DNA of 64,000 nt from Sapria himalayana (Eukaryota; Streptophyta; Magnoliopsida; Malpighiales; Rafflesiaceae). Below, in pieces: positions 35,101 to 50,100 of the stretch. The notes beneath the pieces were generated by a model, which made no database searches, had not been told where the DNA came from, and saw nothing but the letters and a program-made list of their open reading frames with translations. How positions within the stretch are numbered: the first letter of the stretch is position 1; every line of letters begins with the position of its first letter. The stretch lies in assembly GCA_029783825.1 (NCBI GenBank), contig JAREIK010000343.1:1382001-1446000 (forward strand), given 5' to 3'. Position numbers and translations under genes: made by a program.

Positions 35101-38100
35101 ATTACAGTGGTAAAAATCATATGAGTCCACATATCCCGTACTATCTAGGATGGCATGGGATCTACTGACTCCTCCGGTGTCAAGCATAGTATCGGAGTCT
35201 GCTTTTTATGTTGCAGTGAACGTGATTTCGGATAGGAATCAAGATTACGTCCAGATATTGTTGAGGCTTTTGCTTGTTTGAAGGATTGGGAAGATTCAAG
35301 GTTTAGCATCCATGATCATGCTGGAGCTGGGACTGGGACAGGGACTGCAATCGCATCCACTGCAATAGCGGAGGAGTTGATTGCTGATGATGATGATCCA
35401 TATGATACTGATCTTGATGTTGCGGCTGATGATGCTCATGATATGCCGATTGACGATTTATGATGATCTACTATTTTTTGATTTCGATATTTTGTTTTTT
35501 ATTGATTATACGCTTTATTGATATATTATGTTGAAACTGTAATTTGTTTGGTTCAGACTTTCGATATCAAATGACTGATTGGTCATTTTTCATTTGAGTT
35601 GATTATGTTTTATTTAATTTTTATTTTTTTTAACAAAATATATTGATTTATTTATTTTTTTTGTTTTAATTTTTCATTTAAAAATTTATAACTATATTAT
35701 ATAATTCTAATAAATTTTAAACTAATTTTATATTACATTATTAAAAAAATTATAAACTTTGTTATTTTAATAAATTTTAATATTTTTCATATTATAAATA
35801 TATAATATTATACATTATCTAAAATTTTATATATAATTTAATAATTTATATAAATAAAATAAAAATAAAAAAAAGTAAACAACAAATTTTACTGGCCCAT
35901 ACGGCCAGGCCAGGCCCAGCTTTTTTAAACAGTGCCGGGCCAGGCACGGCATGATACAGTAACCGTGTCGTGCCCAACCCTGCACAAAAGCACGCCCGTG
36001 CTCAAAAAAAATAGGTCAGGCCGGTCCGGCCCGTTTGACACCTCTAGGGAGAATATATATAGATATCAAAAAAAATTTAGAAAAAATTAGTTTCTAAATT
36101 TTTTTCCAATTTTTTAATAATTTTTTAAGGCAAAAACCCAATAGCAATCAGATTTTTTGCCCTAGCAGTTGGAGGCACATCCAACGGCTAAATCCATCTC
36201 AATTTAAAAAAAAAATTAGACCGTTGGGTCAATTTGACCTCGATGGTTCCTAAAGGTTCTGGAATCAAGCAAGGGGTAAGAAGGCGAGGCTAGATGAGGC
36301 ATGAGCCCAATGGGTCATGAGAGCTCGGGCAGTCTGGCTCGATCCAATTGGAACGTACCCAAAACCTAGTCCAAATTTCGGGCATTGTGTCTAGTCATGC
36401 CACTGGATTGTGCCTTCAAGCCAGGTAGCTAGGTCGTTCCTGTCCCAGCATGAGGCCAGGCACCCCCTGGCCTGACACGGCACAAGCCCAAGCTAGAAGT
36501 GTCAAATGGGACGTGACAGGCCAGGCTAGCCCAACCCATTTTTTATGAGCACGATCATGCTTTCATGCTGGGCCAGACAAGGCACCGTTACTGTATCATG
36601 ACGTGCCTTGCCCGGCACGATTTATTCAAGCTAGGCCTAGCACGGCCTGCCGGCCCGACAATAAATGTACCGTGCCGGGTCGGGCCAGTACGGGCCTATT
36701 TAAAAAAATAAAAATTTATATTTTTAAATATTTAAATTTTTGTATTAAACTATTTATAAAATATATATTATATATAGATAATATTTAAAAATATTAATGA
36801 AGTTTAAATTGTTGAATATACAATATTAATGAAGTTTAAATTTTTTTTATTATTTTTTAATAAATTTAGATTATAATTTATTAGAATTAAATTATAGAAT
36901 TTTTAATAAAAAATTTAAACACAAAAAAAAATTAAACAAAAAATTTTGTTAAAAAAATTACAAAGTCACAAAAACAAAAACAAACCAAATATTCAATCAG
37001 CCAATAGATACTAAACCAAAACAAATACAAAGTAACGTAAATAAAAAAATATACAATCAATACAAAATAAAATATCAAAATCAAAAATTAGAATCAAAAA
37101 TAACACAAATCAATTGTGTCGGTGACCGTGAAGCATCAAAAATTAAAATCAAGAGTCAATGACAAATGGCATGTGACGTAGTGTGGCATTGGCAACTGGC
37201 GTCTGGCAATGGGCAGGAGCAATTGGCAACCACGTCAATCGTCAATCAGCGTGTTATGATCATCATCAACCACAACATCAAAATCACTATCATATGAATC
37301 ATTATCATCAGCAATCAACTCCTCCACTTTTGCGGTGAATACAATCCATATCTCAGTTCCAGCACAATCCTGAATGCTAAACCTTGAATCCTCCCTATCC
37401 TTCAAACAGATCAATGCATCAACAATATCTGGACATAATCTTGATCTACTATTTAAAATCACGTTCACTGTAACAAAAAAAACAGACTCTGATGCTATAC
37501 TCAACACCGAAAAAATCAGTAGATCCCATATCATCCAAGATAGCACGAAAAAGGTAGACACATGATTTCCACAACTACAATATATCAAAATTTTTAGCAT
37601 CAGAATATTATAGGATTGAGCAGTAATCGGTATCTAAATACCGAGAAAGCTCGCTCCTATGTGACGGTCCACCCCGTCGTTTCCTCCTCGCTAAGTGAAT
37701 GAAAAAATCATCTCCGAAGAAAATAACTATGTCCGTAATCATAGTCTCACTACTACTACCACCATACCTAGTATCGTATTATGTGAACAAATCAGTCAAC
37801 TTCTTGTGAATAAAACCTTCATGTAAGTCTTCCAGGTTCATGCACGAGAAAATGTAAGTCATGATATTATCTACCCCTTCTACCTTAATTCTAGGGTCCA
37901 TGCATGCAGCGAGATAATAAAGAAATGAAAAGGTGGACAAGTACTTTAAGTACTTGATTTCTATCTCTGCAACCATATGGCTAAGTGTTGGGTCAGCTCG
38001 ATACTTCTTAAACATGCTACTAATATTGCATATGCACATGAGTACAATGTAAGTCATGGAAGTATAAATCGACGAACATATGTTCGTATATCATAAAAAA

Positions 38101-41100
38101 TTTTCCGGAATTTCATTTGTGAAATTCCTGAATCTCATTCAATGTCATCAATAATAAGTTTGTCACTCATATTATTGACGTAGTCAGATATCACGTGTTC
38201 ATATCCAACACATGAATCCAACATTATGTAAGCATAATTCTAACTATTTCTCACATCCGATTAAAATTTCTTCTTAATATTTACAGATAAACAAAAACTA
38301 TCAAACTCTTGTTGTTTACGAGGAGTGCGAATATATTTTAGTGCATTACGTATATTATCCAACACGAGATAACACACTTTCATAACCGCTTGAACAATCA
38401 GGTTAATCACATGACACATGTCTCTAATATTCCTAACAAACATGTTAATCGTTACTTTATTATTAGATACATTATCGAATGTGATACTAAAAATTTTATT
38501 TTGAATTTTATATTCTCTAAAGATTTTTATCATACACTAAAAAATGACCGGGTCATCATAAGAATGGAGAATCTCAGATAATCCTAAAAATTATATATTC
38601 ATTTTCCATTTAAAATCTACATAGTAGCCGGTGAGACATAGATAAGATGATTCATCGTGACTTATCCAGATATCGGACGTCACGGACACCACTCCACTAT
38701 ATGTAATAAATTCATTAATTATTTTTTGTTTTTCTAACTTATAATATTTTAGTATGTCATTCCTAGATGTGGACTTAGGAATCCTACGATAAGCAGGATG
38801 AAAATATGTCTGCATGATGCTCACTACCCTTGGATCTTCCAAAAATCTGATCGGAAGATCCATCAATATGATAAATTTGGTCATGTCTTCCCTACCCAAA
38901 TCACTGGGATATATGAAGGGAGTAAACTTTGAGACTGTACTCCATCCAGTCTCAAAAAATACAGTACTAAGTTGTGTTTGCTCATGATCTAATGCACCAT
39001 ATTTTTTGGTGCATGATTCGACATGCCTTTTAATGTGCCCAGTCCTAAACCAACTCTTACATATTAAATTTCTCATACAATATTTACAGTGTCAATTCTT
39101 TTTCCTCATCCGTAATATTTTTTTGGTTTATTATATTAAAATGAGTTCGAACTACAGAAATCCTCCTAATTTTTTTTTTAGATGTTTGGGTTAAGATGAC
39201 TGGAGAAACCAAAGTTTCAGTAGTCTTAGACCTCGGTGTAAGATTTTTATTTTCTAAATTTAAATATGTTTCATTAATATCACTCATTTTTTGGATTTTT
39301 ATTAAACAGAAGATAGAGCCTAAATGATAGATTTTGGATACTTAAATTAGAGAGAGAGACTAGAGAGAAAAAGAGAGAGAAAGTAAACAAAAATATTTAA
39401 TTTTTTTAAATAATACTTTTTAAATTAAAAGTTATAATTCAATACTAAACAAGATTAAAATACCCGTAAAGCAGTGAGGTAAATAACGTGCACGGTGCAC
39501 CACACTCCAGTTCAAACTTTCAAAATCCTGAGTTCCGAAAGCCGAGCTGAATGACAAAATCCTGAGTTCCGAGAGAGAGAATAGCAAGAATTTTGAGAGA
39601 AATTTGAGAAAGTAAAAATAAATATTTATGAAAAATATAAAATTTATAGAGGTAGATGGGTTTTTATAGATTAAAGAAATGAAATTTTTTTTAAAAAAAA
39701 ATAATTTTTATGTTTTTTTTATTTTTTATTGATATTTAGGGGGCAGAATTATGAGAGCTGTCGGATACTGCCCCCTAGCCGTTGGAGGAAAAATCCAACG
39801 GCTAATATTCAAATTTTATTTTATTTTTTTTACTGTTGGAGAGGGGGGGAGGGATTCGGGCGAGACCACGGGTCGGGTCAGAGTGGATTCGAACCCATGC
39901 CCATGCATTTTCTCGATCTGTATGGCACTGGTAGTGCAGGTGTGGTAGGTCTCGGTGTCTCATGCCGGTAGGCCATGCCACGTGTCACAGAACTGTGCCA
40001 GGTCAGGCACATCACGAGGCTCGGTTGGCCTCGACACGGCACAGCACGATTGGTGCCGTGGCCTGGCAAGGCACGAGAAATTCCCGTGTCGGGCCAATCG
40101 AGGCACGACCGAATCGTGACGTGCCTCGTGTCAGATTGGGCCGGCCTTGCCCGGCTGACACCTCTAGCCCAGGCACAATTCTAGACTGTGTCGTGCCAAG
40201 CCAGACATGGCTCATCGGATCATACCTCATGCTAGGTCTGGCCTGCTCAGCCCACTTGACACACCTATTCAATTATCTTTCTTATCAAGCTTTGTCTTGG
40301 TGTAATAGATATCTATACAACAACTAGACGAGGATTTGAAGTATTTTTTACTTATTCTTTTATGTTTGTGATTGGGGTACCAAACATATGTATTATCCCC
40401 ATTTATTTTTCCCATTTATATATAAATTATGATTTTGGTTGTCTTGATGAGACAAGTGTATCGTATCATGTTTTCGGAGTATCTATACAATATGAAATAA
40501 TTTTGTGCTTTATTTTGTCTATAATATTTTTATTTAATGGAGAAGGTCAATGATTATATCCAATATACAAAACTCTTGTTTTAGTACAAGATTTAGAAAA
40601 TAATAATATATTAATAATTTTATCCCAAAAAATCAAAGAAGTTGTATTCAATGAGCCTCCAGCTCGAAAGGTATCACCATTTGACAAAAATATTTATCAT
40701 CACACTAAATTATGCCGTCAAATAATTATATATAACACAAACTTTCCAAATAATCAGTCATTTTAACATTATTCTCCATTAAATATATTTAACTTTAAAA
40801 TTCTTATTAGATTCGATATGTTAATATTTATATAAATACATACACACTTTTTATTTAATATTTTGCAAAAAAAACATAAAATAATTCAATTTTTGTTTGA
40901 GAATTATGCATCTAATTTTTTCCAATATACAAACAACTTATTTTAATCCATAGTTTACAATTAAAATTAAAATGTGTGCTACAATATACCAGAAATATTT
41001 TATCATGTTCTTTTACTGGTCAATATCATTTTAGTTTATATATTGTTGCATCATTATTAGAAATACTTTCTAATATTATTATCAATATTTTATCACAAAT

Positions 41101-44100
41101 GTCGATATCGATAACTTTATTATTTTATTAAAATTATATTTTTACCATTTTATGAAGTATTTATTATTTTAAATGAAATTATTTTTTTATTAAATTTTTA
41201 TTTTTATTAATTAAATGAACAATTATGCATTAAAAATTAAGGTAGGTTAAAGATGTCCAAATATCAAATATTAAACAAATTCTTCCATTAGATTTTGTCA
41301 AAAAAATTAATATTTTTTTTTGTATAAAAATTGTTCATCACATTTTTTTTATTTGTACCTAAGTAACTTTAATTTGAGGATTAAGAGTTAATGCATTATT
41401 CCTACATAATAATAATGTATTTCCATAACATTAAAAGGTTATTCTATTTTTATAATAAAAAATAATTATTTCTTCAAAACAGTAAGATTCATCATTAAAA
41501 AAATATTTTTATATTTCCACTTGCATGATTAATCTTTACCTAATTATATATAATTTATAACATCTACATTATTTTTATTATTACAATTTTCATTGTCTTA
41601 TTAAATTGTGGTTGCATTTGAGCCACAAGTAAAAACTTTGTTATGAATTTCACAATTTTATTTTATTTATTTTTCATTATTTTCTAAATATATTTCTATT
41701 CAATCTATAAATTTTCATATATTTGTTGTTAATCTTGTACTTGATAATATCTTAACAAATGGACTAGATGAACAAAAAGTACTTGTCATATCATAATTAT
41801 TGCGAAAGTATAATGTTTAAAATAATAAAGTAATAAATATACAATAAAATATAACAATTTTAAAAAAAATAAAGTATGGTACTGAATTGGAAATTGAAAT
41901 TAAAATTTATTGAAAAATGAAGTCTTGGCGCCACCCATACTTATTTTTCATCACCAATAATATTATATAATTTGAGAAAAAAAAATACAAGAATTGAAAA
42001 TATCATAGAATGGGATAGAACTTAAGATAATTTGATGAAAGAATAGAATGAATAGATAATATGGATATGGAATTAAGTCATGCATGTTTTCAGTGGTAGA
42101 CTATTCAACAGTCATGTGATCATTAAACAATCAACTATACTATGGGCTAGGCCATAAGTATGATATATAATATATATAATATTAAGTTGTCAATTTTACA
42201 TTATATAAATGCAAATAATGACATAAAAGTTAAGTGTTGAAAGGGGTGAGGTTCGAATCACCTCTCCAAAATTAAAATTATTTTTTCATTTTCACCAAAA
42301 CCTAACCACCAACCAACCATCAGGCTTGCATGTCCATGGGCTAGGTCATGAGCCTAAAAATTAACATAGTACATCCCGATCAGGCCATTGACAAGTCATT
42401 GAGCTCACTGGCATGGCTGGGCAGGGACATAGGCATTAGTTCTTCGATCCATGTACACAGCCCTGCCCAGACCAACTCGTTCAAGATGCCTATTAACTAA
42501 TAATGTCGCACAAGCACACTCGGAAAACTAAGTATAATTTTAATATTCCCAATATAATTTTTTTATATTCCAAAAATCTTATCACACAACTAAAACTAGT
42601 AGATAATAATGTCGCAAATGCACAATTGGTCTGATATATCTTATGTTTTTATTTAACAAATTTTTTATTTTTTTAGATTTGTCATGGAAATAAAAAGTCA
42701 ACCAATAATGTGTACAATCATTAATAAAATTGATACAATATTTAAATTTTTCTCATGTCTTATCTCTATTAGGTCTACATACGTCTACATGTATCATATT
42801 AAATTAATTTTTATTTTTTAATCATACCAATCTGATATGAATGATATCAAACTCTAGTATGCTTTCATAACTTATGATGTCTCATACTTCAATGTAAAAG
42901 TAAAATTCAAATATTAGAATCCAATATTCTCATTTTGATCAATGATAAGTGACCAAGTTGAGAATGAAAAAAAAAATTAAAATCAACAATACTCGAACAT
43001 TTAATAAGACAAATATCATCAAATTTAAAACATATAAGATTTTACTACACAATCTCAAAAAAAAAATATTTCTCAAATTTCTGATCATATAAATAAATAT
43101 TAATAAAAAATACAAAATCAATGTCAAGCTTGTTATAAATGGAAATCAAAAAAAACTATGTTAGTAACTATGAAAAAACATAATAGGTAACAATAGAAAA
43201 AAATCAAATTGAATGTCATTAATAATTTTGGATTGTCTGTCATTGATTATTATAATATTAAGTGAATAAAAGAAAAAATTTATAAAAATAAAATAATTAC
43301 TTATAATAAAATTCTGGCTCTCAGGTCAATAACATAAAAATGTGAAGTTGGAATATGAGTCAGATCATCATGTATGTTATTACCTTGCTATCAAAGAATT
43401 ATGTATACTCATCTCCAAAAAGAGTAACTAAGGAAGAATTTAATAAGCACTCATGGATGATTGTAATAGTTAGCATATCCCTCGATCTCCTCTAGAAATA
43501 GCTTCTAATAACACTCTCTAGTTTGTCTCATCCTCTTATAGTGGATGCACTGAACTAATGCTCTCATACCTATGACTCTACTATGGCTGGTGCTTCCTCA
43601 ACTGCTAATACATGTATGCAGTGTCTCTCTAGTAAATCTTAATATACCTCCTATATACTACATTGACCAACAATGTAAGTTCAATCTGGTAAAAAGCTCC
43701 TAATCACTCAAAAAATAGTTGTGAATACAAAAATATCATACAAAAAAATTATTTTATCTCTCTCTCTCAAACACAACCTATACTTCCAAAACCCCCAACA
43801 ACCATGTAACAAGCTAAATGAAATAGATATAGTGAGTAATAATCTACTCAGACACTGTAAGCTTTTCTAATATCAAATTCAAAAGCTTTCGTATAATTGT
43901 GTCATCAAGAATTAATATAGTGATGTTGTTAAAACACATAGTATCTTGCTAAAATACATAGTATCTTGCATGAAGTGCAAGATTAGAAAATGAACATGAC
44001 AATCTAAAATCACTTCATCTTTATCTCATTGCTAGGTAGTTCATTTGAAAAATAGTTTATTTGAAAGGTGGTTCATCATCCTCAGACCAAAGAATCACAT

Positions 44101-47100
44101 CCGAACTTCTATAACCAATTATGAATAATTCTTATGTCCAAACTATATAAGATTAACCACCAAAATCTTGATTTCCTCCATATAAAAATGTTACACATCA
44201 TAGAGCAAGCTAAGTAACTACACATACATTGTACTAACATTACATCCATGATACGGCAGTACTTCCCCCAAGGTGAATAACCATTGTACCCTTTGTGCAC
44301 CTTTACTGCACCAATTACATTCACTATGCATTCTTTCAAAAAATGTCACACACACATGGTGCATCCATTGTGCATCTACCATCACACATACATCAGCTTC
44401 TTCAAGCACTCACACGTGTGCATTGTGTCATCATGAGGTTTGACTCTGATACCATATAAAAAAATTAAGTTATTAAACAAAAAAACATCAATAGAAAACT
44501 CAATAAAATCATAAATATACAAAATGAATAAACATTAAATAGGCTAAGATTTAGATTTGGGCAACCCATAAGTTGTATGCTCGTATCCATAAATATTTCA
44601 ACAAAAAAAAAAATAAAACAAACACAAGAATAAACCACAATAATATTTAACAAAAAAAACAACATTTTTTTTCAATAAAATGATGGGTAAAAACTTATAT
44701 TATTAAAGTATTTCAAAATATTATTAAGCATTTTATTAAAACAAATTTACAATAAGAAATTTAACCCTTTTAAATAGGGATTGAAATGTACAAAATTCCA
44801 TTTTCTTAAATTATTTCAAAATATTCCATTATACTATAAAAAAAAGCAAAAAAAAGTTTGACTACGTTTTTTTAGAAGGCAACTGAGGTGTCAAGTGGGT
44901 TGGGCAGCAGGGCACGATATGAGGCATGGCTTGACTGAGTCATGTCTGGCCTAGTACAGAATGGTCCTATATCGTGCCTGGACCCAGGTCAAGCATTGCA
45001 TGTGGCTTGTTGGGCCAGAGACTGGTGTGCCTCATTTCAGGCCAGGCACGACATGCATGCCTGGCCCACTGGCACGGTCCACCGGCAAGGTGGCCATGAC
45101 CTGGGACTAAGAATGGGTCTCAAGAAACCAGCATGATTCAAGACGACCCAACACTTTAGACACAAGTCTGCCCAGAATCATGCCAATATTGTCATGCTGG
45201 GCCGGGCAAACTATCAGTCATGTCGTGCTAAGTATGACACGACTTCCATGTTGGGCCGAGCTAGCACAGCATGGCCCATTTGACACCTCTACGTTGATGG
45301 CAGCCCATCTTGAGTTAAGGTGAGGCATCTTGAACAAGATTCACCTATGCCTCCTATGCAAAAGTTTCACAGCTATGATTTTCTAATCAATAACATTTCT
45401 AAATAAAAAAGTATATCAATGCTTACCTTTAAATTTTGAGGCTCCAAGGACTTAAGATATTCCAACAATTCGTTATGTCCATTAGTAGACTTCCTTTTTG
45501 CTTGACGGTTCAATTCCTCAATCTCAGCTTCAAGTAACTCAATATACCGTTTTGCATTTATTCTTACTGGCCCAAGGTCATCATTCCACCTAATAACTTC
45601 TCCAGATACATTCTTCTGGGTACCAGGCACACAACCTGGCAGATCCTGAAACAGAAACCATATTAGGAACCCAAGAAAAATATAGCTTAAATATTGACAT
45701 CATTAGGGTAATAATTCTATATATATATATATACACATATATATATATATATATAAACATATGTATATACATCAGTAGGTGTAAAATTGCTTTTGGCAAT
45801 AACTTCAATATGAAGATTCCTCATAAAAACTCTATCATTAGATGTGTGTGTGTGTGTACACACACACACAGACACCTGCTTAGTTATATTCCAAATTTCA
45901 TTCTCTATTTTCTAATTGCAAAGTAAAAACCTTTTTATCATTTGCATCAGGAAGCGCAGGAAGCTCCAAGCTTCTTTGCAGTTCAAAGCGATATTGTGCA
46001 TTCTTAAACATATAGCCAGTCATCATTAAGCTATACATAAGTTGTGCCAGATGTTCTGCCACCTGAAACACGTACAGAGTTCAGCCTTTTGATGATAAAT
46101 ACTGCTAAAAAATATGTAAGGGGAGAAAACTGTGAAGGGTAGTATATGATGTCACTAATGAAAAAAAGATTCTTCAAGAATAAAGAAACTCACAGTTGTC
46201 ACGGTCACTGCAAAAAATTGTACTGGTAATGTACCAATCATGTTTGCTATTGTAAACCGCATTGCATCAACTACCTAGGCTAGAAATATGTAAATCAGTT
46301 ATTTTCATTAAAAGCACCACGTTCACACCAAAATACACATAAACAATATATAAATAAATAAATCCAACAAAATATTTCATGTATCAAACATGATTTTCAT
46401 GTAGGTTATACATTAAAATCATGTTTGATACAATATTGCTTGTCAAAAAAAAAAAAAAAAAAACTTTGTTGCATTATATATTATTAACTTTTAATAATTT
46501 AATATGCATTACTAGAAGTGTCATCTTGATGTTCTAAAATTTTTTATTTCTTATTCATTACGCTCATATTTTATTTTTTACATTAGAATAAGTTACTATT
46601 TTTCAATTTAATATTATTATATGTTGGAGTTTATCGCTTTTGTTTTTTCTTTATTTTATTTTACTACATTATAAATAGAAAATCTCAACTTGTTTTTCCT
46701 AAGTTTGTTTTTCCTAGGATAAGATTTTGGATTGAAAACTGCAAATTTTAAGTTAAGATTTTGAATTTCAAATTGAAGACTACAAATTTCAATTTGGGAG
46801 CGAATTTGTTTTTCCTAAGTTGAAAGTTTATATTGAAAAAATCATAATTTTAAATTGAGAGATGAATTTTTAATTTTTTGATTTAGTATGAAAAAAGATA
46901 AAAATTTTAATTATTACTATTTAGGGGCATGGAACCATGATTATTATAATGGACAACAAAAATCATAATGTAGTTCTTAAATCAGGGAATATTAGATCAT
47001 TTGAAAAATTAATCATTCAACGATAATAAGAAGCATAAGTGGGTATGTTATTACTCACTTGCATGACATGCAAGATTTTGTTGGTCGATTAGGTAGTTAG

Positions 47101-50100
47101 CTTTAGCTTTTTTATCAAGATAGAATTGATTTTAATTTTTCATCTTCCACGACATGAATATCTTGTAGGAGTTTACAATATCAATATACACATCTTAGAT
47201 GACATATATATATTTAGCTTCTTTGATTGAAACTATAGAGTAGCAATGAGCCCGAGTAAAATTCAGGGAAATTATAATTTTTACTTGAGAATATCATATA
47301 CTCTCTTTCTTCTCTCACTAATCTCTACTATAATAATCAAGCAAAAGGGTATATAACCTATAAACTAGTATTAGTATTTCACAAATAAGCAGAATACATT
47401 GAGATAAATTATTTCTTTCTCAAGAAGAATATTCAAGATGAGACTATTCTTACCGCTAACGTTTTGACAACAAATCAACCAAAAATATTTTTACGAGTAT
47501 CTTAAAAATTCACAATTTATTTTTCTTTACTTCAGCTTCAGCCTTAGATTTATGAATCTTTACGAATCAACTTAACGATGATATTGTAATTTTGGTTTAT
47601 AGTTTCTCTTTTTATTTACTTTAACATTAGTCTTATTATGGATAAGAACATCAGACATATAGACCTCCCCAATCCAAGTTGCCCATTATATAACAACACC
47701 CCTTGTACATTGGTATTTATTAAGTGTTTTTTCCATTAATAGTTTATTGTCAGTTTATGGTATTAATCTTATCAACCACATAAAAAATTACTTGATTTAA
47801 GTACATACCAAATAAGCACATCCATGTAAATCTATAACTTTAATCTTATCAAAAATCAAGTCAATTTAATTAATCATAATTATGATTTTTATTTTCCAAT
47901 TGCATTCAATAATAAACATATAACTTGTAGTACTAGATAATTACTTAGATTTCTATTCACAATTCTTCTCTATCTATATTATTTTCCTTTATCTCTTGAT
48001 TAAATAAATATATTAAGATCATTTTACAAAATAATATTTCAACAAAGATGATTACAAGTCATAAGAAATGACATGACTGTATTCCCTATCCAACAAATAT
48101 ATATATATACATAATTAGTAACATTGATTGAAAGTACACATTAGTACTCACTATGAAAGTTTAAGTCTGATAAAATAAATTGGCTTAAAGCTTATTTGGT
48201 AGCTAGAAAATAAATTCAAACATATGATATGACTTTCCTATGTACTTTTTTCTAGTTATTAAGTTGACACTCTTCAAGATTTTATTCCCTTATGATCTCT
48301 CATAAGTGAGTAATATACTTGTTTGACGTAAAATATCCATTTATTTCATAAAAAACATAAAAATAAGATACATGAACTCATAAAACAACCAAAAGTTTTG
48401 CATATAGAAAATGACAAGCATGGAATATAGATTTTACAAAACTTTCTATCAACTAAAGCAACCAAAAAATAGTATTTCTCATATCAAACTAGTATATTTT
48501 CAATAATTTACAAGTATGTTTTAGATTATTTTTGTTTTCACATGATAAATCCCATTGTTAAAATTATTCTTCTCATATCATGCATATTATTAATATTATT
48601 AATAATAAGTTAGGAATCACAAAGCTAAAATGAATTTTTCCAAAAACATAAGTTAAACAATGAATTGATAAATATATTTAGGTAAAAATAATACTAATAT
48701 AACTAATCACCAAAAAAATCATTATTTCACATACATATATTAAAGATTATATCTTGGTACAATAAGAACTATCTTCATCCAAGGACAATGTGTCACATGT
48801 TTAAGACTCATTAGACATAATATTTCTGCCTTTTGAAGATAATATTGTCTAGGTATTAACATTTTCTATATATCACGCTAAAGTGAAAGCCGTGTTCACT
48901 AGGATGACCTTAATTTGATAAATTTAGAAATTATTTTTTATATTGATGATTGATAAACTTATTGGAAGATGATTCTATCTTAGCAAAAATAAAAATTGAA
49001 TATTTAATAAAAATCAAATTATTGGATTATAAACTAGCAAAGACATCTTTGATGTTTCTTTAAATTAAACTAAATATATATTAATTATAAGAGTAATTAA
49101 TTATCTAACAAATATAATATCAAATATCAACCATATTGCAGATATAATAAATTACTATTTAAATTACACATCATAAATTCGTATAAAAAGTATTCTTAAT
49201 ACAACACAATGTGAAAAAGTCACATGGGATAAGAATTACTTTTAAAGAAATAGAACAATCCACTTTTTTATCATAAGGATTTTGTTATTTTATGGCTTAA
49301 GTTACGAATCAACTAATATTAATAAAAAATTTGCCATGAGACAATGCACTTTTTTATCAAAAAATTATCTCCTAATAAATAAAGACAACCAATCAACTTT
49401 TATATTCAAAATATAGATAAAATATAAAAATATCATGACACTTAGAGGTGTCGAGTGAGATAGCAACCCAAGCACAGCCCAAATTAGTCATGCCTGACCA
49501 AGCATGGCATTGTCCAAAACAATGCCTAGACCGGAGTTGTGCTAGCCCAAGAAATGACTCATGCAATGATGAACCATGAATAGACATACCTTGTGGTGAG
49601 CATGTCCTGTTAGCCACAATCCAAAGGAACATGACTCACTACAGGTTATAGGTTATACACCTATCATGACTAAAAAAAAATTATGACTTAATAATTAAAA
49701 TTAGTGAAATTATTATTGATATTTATTTTATTGTTGCAAAATTTATAATTCATTGAAGCAGATAAAGAAAAAGAGACTAGAGCAAAGAAGAACATGACTT
49801 GATTATAAAAGCATAAAAATACACATAAGAATCAAAGAAGTATTTGAAATCTAGAACTTAAAATTAACAGAGAAAGACTATATTATTGTCCATGATCAAG
49901 AGACATCCAGGAGATGAGATAGACTAACTATAAGAGCATCTCCAAGAAGCTCGGCATCTCTTTCCATTTAGTTATTTTAAAGAGTTAGAACTTAAATAAC
50001 AACTCCAACAGGCTCGGCATCCGGCTATCTATTTCACATATCCGTCGTCTTTCTCGCCACATTTAGCGATCCATAAATCCTCGCCATGCTCCAACTACCT

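Larger units (their letters stand above)
31225..40267 (-). mobile_element. Old hAT element containing three later insertions
   Basis: The left end TAGAGGCGTCAAATGAACTG and the far right end CCCACTTGACACACCTA are flanked by CTCAATTA (31217-31224) and TTCAATTA (40268-40275), 7 of 8 bases. Its own sequence is 31225-32657, 33052-34465, 36047-36493 and 40167-40267. It carries a decayed - strand transposase. The nested elements are 32658-33051, 34466-36046 and 36494-40166. Confidence 0.85.

Noticed and set aside
34778..35113. 111-codon frame as a host gene
   Set aside because: It is the C-terminal transposase inside a deleted hAT bounded by GGGAGAAT duplications, and it ends at a premature TAA.
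39729..40327. Overlapping GC-rich frames at the right end of the nested hAT
   Set aside because: Subterminal transposon DNA shared with other copies; no protein family resemblance.
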